From Natranaeroarchaeum sp042663585 (GTDB lineage Archaea > Halobacteriota > Halobacteria > Halobacteriales > Natronoarchaeaceae), in assembly GCF_042663585.1 (NCBI RefSeq), contig NZ_JBHTAN010000001.1, positions 315,134 through 379,133 of the forward strand: 64,000 bases of DNA. Reading direction: 5' to 3'. The position numbers were made by a program, and so were the translations under genes. Each line of letters opens with the position of its first letter. Position 1 is the first letter of the stretch. The notes beneath the pieces are model-generated. The model searched no databases, was not told the origin of the DNA, and saw nothing but the letters and a program-made list of their open reading frames with translations. Below are positions 35,246 to 43,479 of the stretch, one piece after another.

Positions 35246-36299
35246 GTCTCGCTCTTATGTAGAATTGCGGAAAACCCCGATAACGAGACAATCAACGATT
35301 GACTCGACGGATTCACCCGCTATGTTGAATGAGCGAACGATTCCGAAGGTGTGAGCGGCCTGTTCCAAGCCCTGCTTGGACAGGCCGCGGAACTTCCGCA
35401 ACCACGGCTGGACAAGCGAAAACAGGCACTCAGCTTGGTTAATATGAACGCTTTCTGGCGATACATACCTCTCTTTGTGGATGACCGTTCGGTGGTCAAA
35501 GTCCATCTGTCGGTACGCCTGGAGTCCGTCGGTTCAGACCTCTCCCAGCGGCTGGGAGAGGTCTTTAGCCTCCTGTATCACCGGTTCAAGATCGCTGCTG
35601 TAGTCGATCCCAAGTTGGCCGCGAATCACGCGAAGCGAGTCGCGGCACGCCGCGACCAGCGTTATCTGATCACCGTGGCGGCCTCGCCAACGAGATCGAC
35701 CAGTTTGGGACGAGCCGCCGCGAGAACGGCTGTTCCGCGGCGGCTCTTGGCCTTTGTAGCCCGAATAGACCTCGCCAGATTCGTCGACTTGCGTCGGTCC
35801 GTCGATGGTTTGATCGAGGAGGCTCCAGACGACGGGGAAGCCGCGCTGAACCGCGGCTTCCACGTCTCGAATGGCTGTGTAGACGGTTCTATAGGCTCGA
35901 CCGAGAAACGGCGCGATCTGGTTGATACTGAGCAACGTATCGGCGTACAGCGTGAACGCGAGAAGCACCTCCCAGCAGGCGAGGTGTTTCTCGTGGAACG
36001 GCGTTCCGTAGGTGAAAACCGGCTTAAAATTGCAGTTACGGCACCAGATTCGGTCGATACTCTCCCAGGTCACGATGCTCTGGTGGCCGCACCGTGGACA
36101 GGACGTATTCTCCCAGAATTCCTTGAGTCGCCGCTCGATGCGGACATCGAGCGGCTCCGTGTCGATCTCGACAACGCCCAGCTCGATCAGCTCTCGAAAC
36201 ATCGCTCCGAACGCTGGCTGAGTAGAAGACATATTGCCAGATTAGCGCCGACTCAGTGTAACAATACGGTCTTTCCGCAGCTTTGCATAAGAGCGAGTC
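35246..36299 (-). mobile_element. IS1595-type insertion sequence (ISH4-like), probably inactive
   Basis: Inverted ends start CGCTCTTATG at 35250 and end CATAAGAGCG at 36295; over 21 bases the ends match at 17 positions and may extend four bases further out. The element is about 1.05 kb and carries one transposase gene on the minus strand. I see no clear direct target repeat in the flanking bases. Confidence 0.8.
35255..36232 (-). pseudogene. IS1595 family transposase with in-frame stop
   Basis: The frame encodes a 325-residue transposase: an N-terminal zinc ribbon (CPRCGHQSIV, IWCRNCNF), the first catalytic Asp in TQVDESGEVYSGYKG, the second in TDGLQAYRQMDF, and a C-terminal VHINQAECLFSLVQPWLRKF. 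A TGA (35534-35536) interrupts it between PLGEV and TDGLQAY, separating the two catalytic Asp residues. Both halves are otherwise intact and in the same frame, so the inactivation is recent or the base is wrong. Confidence 0.82.
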
Positions 36300-36795
36300 C
36301 TTCAGCGCCCGCCCGAGGTGGAGGCGTATCCTGATTTTCGTCCGAAACCAACCCTGATATCGAGCAAATCAGTAAGGAATTTCGCTGAGTATCCGCCACA
36401 CTACACCCCGTGTGCAAAATGAAAAAGCAGAATATTTTGTCTTTTTAATTGATCAACTCGATTTTTCGAGTATTGCGATTACGATGACGATTAACCATAC
36501 GTAAACTATCTTGAGCAGGTTCCGAGACATTTGATCTGGCACGCGGTGAATTCGCATATCAATCCAAGATCTGGTTAGCATATGTTACTACAACTATGGT
36601 ATTACTAACAGGAAATCCCGGTTTGCGAGATAAATATATTATGGCTTATAGGAATATACACCCCCCGTGTGCGATATGAAATACCAGATCATCACTCGGA
36701 CAGGCTATCTTTCTTCGAGGAGGGAATCCGGGCCACTCACTCAAGTATGACTAATAGGTCTTTCAAACCCTTGATCGGTGATAGGTTCCAATGGT
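36300..36795. other. AT-rich non-coding region with duplicated motif
   Basis: No gene is seen. The region is much richer in A and T than its surroundings. ACTCGA and TCGAGT arms (36456-36471) form a small hairpin. The motif TACACCCC-GTGTGC, followed shortly by ATGAAA, occurs twice (36402-36423 and 36657-36681), each time opening only a very short frame. Confidence 0.4.
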
Positions 36796-36822
36796 CATGC
36801 TGAATACAAAGCGTATATCGGT
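36796..36822 (+). repeat. Dispersed repeat, copy E
   Basis: CATGCTGAATACAAAGCGTA then TATCGG. A minus-strand relative at 37164-37185 lies 340 bases away in opposite orientation, so the two could be ends of a small element that carries the zinc gene between them. Confidence 0.45.
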
Positions 36823-36915
36823 CAACCGTTATCTCCTCCGTGCGTCAACTGGTGGTGAAATACCTTTGTGTACCAAGCAGTAACGTGATATCAGTGGTCT
36901 ACGTTACTGACTGAC

Positions 36916-37110
36916 ATGGACGTGATTATGAACCAAGTCACAGGAACAGTCCACAAACATGAGGGCGGTAAGTCGGATTGTCAGACTCTTTGTGGAATCC
37001 ACTATCATCTATCGCATGATAATCTTCACCCCACCACAACCGACCAGTCAAATACCGTCACGAGCGCCAGTAAATGCGGGCGGTGCTTCGATGGTGGAGG
37101 CGGGTACTGA
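36916..37110 (+). CDS. Small Cys/His-rich haloarchaeal protein
   Basis: This 64-residue protein contains CQTLCGIHYHLSHDN and, near the end, CGRCFDGGGGY. The pattern of C-x3-C ... C-x2-C with a Gly-Gly-Tyr tail resembles small haloarchaeal zinc proteins I have seen before without a known role. ATG 36916 and ATG 36928 are both possible starts. It lies between inverted copies of the dispersed repeat. Confidence 0.5.
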   Translation: MDVIMNQVTGTVHKHEGGKSDCQTLCGIHYHLSHDNLHPTTTDQSNTVTSASKCGRCFDGGGGY

Positions 37111-37770
37111 AACGTCCATCCGCAAAAGTTAGCAGTAACCGCAGAACAGACTCCACAGTGAATATATGCTCTACATCTTGTACACGAATTCTGACAGATA
37201 ATCAGAACGTTTCGTTGCATCGCCGGAGGGGAACTACTAGCAGATCTCAGTTCCCGTGACCGCACATTTTTAGAGGGACTCTTTCGGAAAGCGGTATTCA
37301 TCAGCGTTCTCTTCCCGACTTCGATAGCGAGAGTGGCGTTTGGGATTGGCCCTCTGCTGAACGAAAGCAACGGCATTGCGTTCAATCGACGATCTACCCC
37401 CCGCTGTACTGTGATTCTGGAGAAAATATTCGTTATGGGCGCTGCAGGCTCGCGTTCGACGATCGAAGGGATCGACCTTTCTGGCGTGAGGTGGCCGAAA
37501 TCGGCCATTTGAGAGTCGGGTGATCTGTCTGGTTTTGAATATGTCTTGGAGCCTGTGCTGACTACAGCGCGCATATCTCACACAGAATCCTGCACAGATT
37601 CCGATCCCTCGGATCGGTCGGTACAGGTGATTCAAGTATCGGTAAGGATAAAATCGCAGGGGAGACCGGTATCTATCTGCTTGGAAAGACAAGAAATTTG
37701 ATGTTCCTTTAAAATGGTATATGTATGAGTCGGTTTATTGACCACGCAGCATCATCCGGTATATCTGATC
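37111..37770. other. Region without a convincing gene, with two repeat copies
   Basis: A minus-strand repeat copy (37164-37185, GTACAAGATGTAGAGCATAT) and a plus-strand copy F (37555-37580, TGCTGACTACAGCGCGCAT) are present. Two overlapping minus-strand frames cover 37026-37692 but are basic and Ser/Arg-rich and match nothing I know; they may be decayed transposase sequence. Confidence 0.4.
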
Positions 37771-38697
37771 ATGTCGGCAGGATATGACGCATTTCCGGCA
37801 GGTTACATCCGCTTCGACAAAGTCAGGCGGTCAGTACCAGAGCCGACCAAGATACAGGTATCCGATGACGTTGCTCTCGAAACGCTCCATATACCAGGGG
37901 CCGATGAGGCGCTTGTTTTCATTCATGGAGGCCTTGGTTCGTTATGGAATCCGTATCCACAGTTGCATGCGTTTGCTGGAGAACGGGACCTCGTGACGTA
38001 CTCGTTGGCGGGCAATGGCAACTCAACGACCCGACCAACGCAATCTATTAACGGTCACGTGGCCGATCTCCAAGCCCTACTCAAAGAACTCGATATTGAT
38101 CGGCCAATTCTCCACGGTCACAGCTACGGTACAGCGGTCGCTATCGAGTACGCGAAGCAGCACCCGACAAGCGCACTCGTTCTCCATGCGGGCGGTGATC
38201 ACGACCTCACACCAGCGTGGGAAAAGCCCTTCTTACGGCTCTTTCTTGCCCTCAGTCTGTACAGGTTACCGTCAAACAAGACCTTGATGCGTCGATTGGC
38301 TCACAGCGTCGGTGCACACGAAGAGACCTCCAGGGGTGTCATCGAAGACTTCCTTCAATCGAACCCGATGCCGCACCGCCGTTCGGCGTGGACAACGGTC
38401 ACGGAGGGGTTTTGGGGGTATGACGGGCGTGATGATATGAGCCTCATCGACTGTCCAGCGCTGGTCATCTATGGACCTGCTGATGGGATCGTCCCTCTTG
38501 ACGTGGCACGAAGTACTGCCAGCCGGATTTCGCAAGGTGTATTCTGCCAGTTAGAGCGAACCGGTCACATCGGAATGATCGAACGGCCCGCGATATACAA
38601 CAGTTTGCTTCGGGCGGTCAGTACAACCGTCAAAACAGATCAACCATTAGTAGAATCGATGACGGAGGTACGGGATGCAGAAATTTCAAACGAGTAG
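37771..38697 (+). CDS. Alpha/beta hydrolase
   Basis: This 308-residue protein has the alpha/beta hydrolase landmarks: the oxyanion-side LVFIHGGLGSLW, the nucleophile elbow GHSYG (Ser about 118), an acidic LVIYGPADGIV, and the C-terminal His in TGHIGMIE. There is no signal peptide, so it should be cytoplasmic. The substrate is unknown. ATG 37771 is preferred to an in-frame TTG at 37738. The gene is lower in GC than the core operons. Confidence 0.88.
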   Translation: MSAGYDAFPAGYIRFDKVRRSVPEPTKIQVSDDVALETLHIPGADEALVFIHGGLGSLWNPYPQLHAFAGERDLVTYSLAGNGNSTTRPTQSINGHVADLQALLKELDIDRPILHGHSYGTAVAIEYAKQHPTSALVLHAGGDHDLTPAWEKPFLRLFLALSLYRLPSNKTLMRRLAHSVGAHEETSRGVIEDFLQSNPMPHRRSAWTTVTEGFWGYDGRDDMSLIDCPALVIYGPADGIVPLDVARSTASRISQGVFCQLERTGHIGMIERPAIYNSLLRAVSTTVKTDQPLVESMTEVRDAEISNE

Positions 38698-39037
38698 TGA
38701 ACAGAATCGTCGTTATCACTCCACAATTCGATTCCACTAAGATCAATATCTAAGACACTGCTGTAAGAGTGTTGGCTGCGGTAGTTGCCGGTCTCACTTT
38801 GGCACCTTCGTTCTCCCAGATCGCTATCGGTCGGAACACCACCCGCTGAGAGAGCAGTCGTATCCCACTATAAGGATCTGATTGGGCATCGATTCAGTCG
38901 TTACTTTCCGTAGCTGTCTATTTTATACTGCGACAACCATTGCGATCATCATACCTGTTGACTGGCACCAAGTGGATCTTGGGGCAAGCTAGAAGTACAC
39001 AGTATCGAAATTTCTAGCAAGTCGGCAGGGAGAGTTG
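38698..39037. other. Region without a gene
   Basis: About 340 bases of mixed composition separate the hydrolase from lutC. I see no ORF of note. TATA-like TATTTTATAC near 38928 could serve a promoter. Confidence 0.35.
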
Positions 39038-39547
39038 ATGATGTCTCAGGATACACCGCGGTACGACGCGTTTACGAATCGGGCACGTAGCTACGGGGTT
39101 GAGATCACCGAGTGTCCTCCGGACGACGTCGCGGCAGCGGTCGATGAGCGGATCGAGGGGCCGGCCATCGGCACACCATTGCCGTGGCCAGACGTCGAGT
39201 TGCCGGAGCAAGTAACAACTGCGCCCACGCCAGCGGATCTGGAGAATGCAGCCACTGGTGTTACGGCAGCTTCGCTGGCGATCGCCGAGTACGGGAGTCT
39301 CGTTCTCAGGATGGACGAACTCGGGAGCGAGCCGGTAAGTCTGTTCAACGACCGGCACGTTGTCGTCCTTCGGAAGCAAGACATCGTTCCGGATATGGCA
39401 GCAGCCTTCGAGTGGCTCGGCGACGAACTCCGGGAAACACGCGGTTCGGCGATTCTCGCAACCGGTCCTTCAGCAACTGCGGACATGGGCGCGCTGGTGC
39501 AGGGTGCGCACGGTCCGAAAGAAGTGGAGGTGATCGTTGTTTCATGA
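39038..39547 (+). CDS. lutC: LUD domain protein (LutC-like)
   Basis: This 169-residue protein has the LutC/YkgG fold: GVEITECPPDDVAAAVDE, GVTAASLAIAEYGSLVLRMD, RHVVVLRKQDIVPDMAAAF and the closing ATGPSATADMG plus GAHGPKEVEVIVV. It is the small subunit of the iron-sulfur lactate-oxidising complex. Adjacent ATGs at 39038 and 39041 are possible starts. It overlaps the lutB-lutA gene by four bases. Confidence 0.87.
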   Translation: MMSQDTPRYDAFTNRARSYGVEITECPPDDVAAAVDERIEGPAIGTPLPWPDVELPEQVTTAPTPADLENAATGVTAASLAIAEYGSLVLRMDELGSEPVSLFNDRHVVVLRKQDIVPDMAAAFEWLGDELRETRGSAILATGPSATADMGALVQGAHGPKEVEVIVVS

Positions 39548-41742
39548 GCTCACAGCGAGAGTCGAAAGCAGCCCATATTCGACACATCCTGGAGACGGAG
39601 GGCGAGGCAGTCGCCGCTAACACGAGAGGATTTAACGCGGGACGATACGAATCTGTTGCCGATCTCGAGTCGTACGAGCAGCTTCGCGCGGAAGCGAGGG
39701 CGATCAAGGAAGACGCCATCGAACGGCTACCTGCTCTTCTCGACGAACTCACTGAAACGGTCGAGGAGAACGGTGGAACCGTCTATATCGCTGATGATGC
39801 CGCCGATGCCAACGAGTACATTTCGGACGTCTGTTCGCAAGCGGAGGCCGACCGCCTCGTCAAAAGCAAGTCGATGACGAGCGAGGAGATCACGGTCAAC
39901 GAGCACCTCGAACGTGAGGGCGTCGACGTCGTCGAGACCGACCTCGGCGAGTGGGTCCTTCAGGTCGCTGACGAGGCTCCAAGCCATATCGTCGCTCCCG
40001 CGATCCACAAGTCTCGTGAGGATATTGCGACCCTCTTTAACAAGCAGTTCGAGCCTGCCGACGAACTCGAAACGGCCGAGGAACTGACGATGTTTGCCCG
40101 GGAGAAGCTGGGTGAACAGATCCGGGGCGCCGATGTCGGAATGACTGGTGCGAACTTTCTCACGGCGGATTCCGGGACCATGGCGCTGGTAACGAGCGAG
40201 GGCAACGCCCGCAAGACTGTGACCGTTCCGGACACGCAGATCACTGTCGCTGGCGTCGAAAAGATCGTCCCGAGCATCGAGGACCTGCAGCCCTTTATCG
40301 AACTGATCGGCCGCTCCGGGACGGGACAGGACATCACGAGTTATATCTCGTTGCTCACGCCCCCGATCAACTCTCCACCGGTCGATTTCGACGATCGAGA
40401 GACACCGATCGGCGGCGATGGCGAGGGCCGTGAGTTCCATCTCGTCCTCATCGACAACGGGCGGTTGGCGATGCGAGAGGACGAAGATCTCCGGGAGACA
40501 CTGTACTGTATCCGGTGTTCGGCCTGCTCGAACACCTGTGCGAACTTCCAGTCCGTTGGTGGCCATGTGTTTGGTGGTGAGACGTACTCCGGCGGAATCG
40601 CCACGGGGTGGGAAGCTGGCGTACATGGTACCGACACCGCAGCGGAATTCAACGATCTCTGCACGGGCTGTTCGCGCTGTGTCGAGGCCTGCCCGGTCAA
40701 TATCGATATCCCGTGGATCAATACCGTCGTCCGGGATCGAATCAACACCGAGACCGACACCAGCGCCGAGTTTCTGGTCGATGGATTGACGCCTGATACC
40801 GAGAGTTCTGGGCCGGGACTCCAGAAACGCCTGTTCGGCAACTTCGAGACGCTTGCCAAACTCGGTAGCGCGTTCGCACCCCTCTCGAACTGGGCTGCAA
40901 ATTCTCTGCCGGCTTCGTACCTCCTTGAACGCGTCGCAGGCGTCGACCGGAGGCGGGACCTCCCCGCGTTCCGCCGGACGACATTTGTCGAGTGGTTCGA
41001 AAGCCGTGACGATATTCCACCGAGTGATCCGGACTGGACAGTCGTGCTCTATCCCGACCTGTACACGAACTACATGCTAGTCGAGCGCGGAAAGGCGGCT
41101 GTCAGAGCGCTGGAAGCACTTGGTGCTGAGGTCGTCGTCCCGCCGGTACCAGGGGCTGGGCGGGCACCACTCTCGCAGGGAATGATCGATACGGCCCGGA
41201 CGAAAGCAGAACGCGTCGTCGAGCAGCTTGGCCCATACGTCAAGCAGGGAGACGACGTGGTCGTAATTGAGCCGAGTGACCTGGCGATGTTCCGTAACGA
41301 TTACGCCAGGCTCCTTCCGGAAGAGCAGCACGAACCGCTCGCGGCGAACAGCTACGAGATTCTCGAATACATCTACGGGCTCCTCGAAAACGGTGCCAAT
41401 CCCGACGAGCTGACTGTCGCTGCCGACGGGGAAACGGTTGCCTATCACGCCCACTGCCAACAGCGTACGATGGGACTCGACGAGTATGGCCTCTCCGTCC
41501 TAGACCGACTGGAGTACGAGGTGACAACAAGCGATGTCGAGTGCTGTGGAATGGCTGGATCGTTCGGCTACAAGCAGCAGTACTACGAGCTTTCGATCGA
41601 CGTCGGCTCGAATCTGGAGACACAGCTCGACGAGGCGGACTGTGAACATACCCTTGCAAGCGGCATGTCTTGTACGGACCAGATTGGAGACCTCGTGGGC
41701 GACGAGCCGATGCATGTCGTCGAGCTCATCGCTCCTGATTGA
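39544..41742 (+). CDS. Iron-sulfur lactate utilisation protein, LutB-LutA fusion
   Basis: This 732-residue protein joins two usual subunits. The N-terminal LUD domain (1-300) has GTVYIADDAADANEYI, TGANFLTADSGTMALVTSEGN and PVDFDDRETPIGG-type text. Two 4Fe-4S motifs follow (CIRCSACSNTCAN near 323 and CTGCSRCVEACPVN near 375). The C-terminal LutA-like part has CCG motifs (YHAHCQQRTMG and ECCGMAGSFGYK, near 640-670) that hold a non-cubane cluster. The complex oxidises L-lactate to pyruvate at the membrane or in the cytoplasm. Fused forms occur in archaea. The start is fixed by the ATGA overlap with lutC. Confidence 0.9.
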   Translation: MSSQRESKAAHIRHILETEGEAVAANTRGFNAGRYESVADLESYEQLRAEARAIKEDAIERLPALLDELTETVEENGGTVYIADDAADANEYISDVCSQAEADRLVKSKSMTSEEITVNEHLEREGVDVVETDLGEWVLQVADEAPSHIVAPAIHKSREDIATLFNKQFEPADELETAEELTMFAREKLGEQIRGADVGMTGANFLTADSGTMALVTSEGNARKTVTVPDTQITVAGVEKIVPSIEDLQPFIELIGRSGTGQDITSYISLLTPPINSPPVDFDDRETPIGGDGEGREFHLVLIDNGRLAMREDEDLRETLYCIRCSACSNTCANFQSVGGHVFGGETYSGGIATGWEAGVHGTDTAAEFNDLCTGCSRCVEACPVNIDIPWINTVVRDRINTETDTSAEFLVDGLTPDTESSGPGLQKRLFGNFETLAKLGSAFAPLSNWAANSLPASYLLERVAGVDRRRDLPAFRRTTFVEWFESRDDIPPSDPDWTVVLYPDLYTNYMLVERGKAAVRALEALGAEVVVPPVPGAGRAPLSQGMIDTARTKAERVVEQLGPYVKQGDDVVVIEPSDLAMFRNDYARLLPEEQHEPLAANSYEILEYIYGLLENGANPDELTVAADGETVAYHAHCQQRTMGLDEYGLSVLDRLEYEVTTSDVECCGMAGSFGYKQQYYELSIDVGSNLETQLDEADCEHTLASGMSCTDQIGDLVGDEPMHVVELIAPD

Positions 41743-42367
<625 letters not shown>

Positions 42368-42462
42368 AATCCGTCCGGGGCCTGATACTGCGCGGTGCGA
42401 TCAGGGCAAGCGGACTCGAAAGAGAACGGCGGGGTGGTCGTCCGCGAACGTTCTGGGTGCTC

Positions 42463-42660
42463 TCAAGCGTGGGCAGTGTATCCAGCGTCTTCGACGGCTT
42501 GTACAAGGGCCATGACGTCGGCGTCACCATTGACTCTCGCCTGTTCGGCCTCACGATCGGCGGTGGCGTCAGTCACGCCAGATACGTCTTGAAGGGTCTC
42601 TTTAACGGTCTGTTCACAGTGTTCGCACGTCATCCCCTCGACGGTGATCGTTTGACTCAT
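42463..42660 (-). CDS. copZ: CopZ-like copper chaperone
   Basis: This 65-residue protein is one heavy-metal-associated domain: MSQTITVEGMTCEHCEQTV with the MTCEHC metal site and a C-terminal VEDAGYTA. It should carry Cu(I) in the cytoplasm and pass it to the ATPase. It is divergent from the Lrp-TRASH gene, with 133 bases between the starts. The ATG at 42660 is chosen because upstream residues look non-coding. Confidence 0.9.
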   Translation of the reverse strand: MSQTITVEGMTCEHCEQTVKETLQDVSGVTDATADREAEQARVNGDADVMALVQAVEDAGYTAHA

Positions 42661-42793
42661 TCCGGTGAAAAATACGGACGGCTCCTCTTTGTCATTTGCT
42701 GCTTCGATACTGTTGTTCGAACGGTTATGAAACGACGTATTCCAAAGTATCTTCAGGGAAATAGTATTGTATCCTGCGTCCTTTTGGGCCAGT

Positions 42794-43384
42794 ATGCGGG
42801 ACTTGGATGAAACCGACATGGAGATTCTCTCGCTGTTAGCCGAGAACGCCCGTCGCCCGTTCAGCGCGATCGGCGAGGAAGTTGGCCTCTCGGGGCCAGC
42901 CGTCTCAGATCGCGTTACACGGCTCCAAGAGACCGGAGTCATCAACAACTTCACTATCGATGTCGACCGTACTAAACTCAGAGCTGGTGTACCGGTACTC
43001 GTTCAACTGGATCTCCCGTCTGAGTCGTTCGACGCGGTACGCGAGCGGGTCAGAAACGACGACGCCGTCGAACACGTGTTCATTACGTCGGAGGGCGACC
43101 TCTGGTTCTATGGACGTGCAGAAGCACAGAACGTCCGAGCATGGGTGAACACGCTTCTCGATGGCGCTAACTCGGTTGATTACACAGTCACGTTAGTCGA
43201 CGAAGTCGAGTGGACACCGTCGATTGACGGCGTCGAGTTCGCACTCACGTGTGCCGAGTGCAGTAATACTGTGGATTCTGAGGGGGAGACGAGTCGTATT
43301 GATGGAGAGCTCTATCATTTCTGTTGTCAATCGTGTCAGAGTCGATTCGAAGATCGACACCAGCGTCTCGAAGAGGGCATATAG
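42794..43384 (+). CDS. Lrp/AsnC-type regulator with TRASH metal domain (copper-responsive)
   Basis: This 196-residue protein has an N-terminal Lrp helix-turn-helix (LDETDMEILSLLAENARRPF, GLSGPAVSDRVTRLQ), an Lrp-like alpha/beta middle, and a C-terminal TRASH domain with CAECSNTV and CCQSCQSRFEDRH. Such proteins sense copper and control copper export genes. ATG 42794 is used; the frame extends upstream without a better start. It lies 95 bases ahead of copA on the same strand. Confidence 0.88.
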   Translation: MRDLDETDMEILSLLAENARRPFSAIGEEVGLSGPAVSDRVTRLQETGVINNFTIDVDRTKLRAGVPVLVQLDLPSESFDAVRERVRNDDAVEHVFITSEGDLWFYGRAEAQNVRAWVNTLLDGANSVDYTVTLVDEVEWTPSIDGVEFALTCAECSNTVDSEGETSRIDGELYHFCCQSCQSRFEDRHQRLEEGI

Positions 43385-43479
43385 CGCTGACTTCGGTTTG
43401 GAACCGAAAGTAAACGCCGTCGATTACCCTCACTATCCAAGTGAGAACTCACCTAACGGGGTAGCTCCTACAGTATGAT

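Noticed and set aside
29850..35536. Stop-codon recoding of TGA as an amino acid
   Set aside because: TGA ends many intact genes here, including overlapping ATGA junctions, and only two broken genes contain internal TGA.
35351..36334. A 327-codon plus-strand frame across the insertion sequence
   Set aside because: It is the complement of the transposase, which has zinc-ribbon and catalytic motifs on the minus strand.
37026..37692. Two overlapping minus-strand frames
   Set aside because: Basic, Ser/Arg-rich, no start context and no recognised motif; at best decayed transposase.
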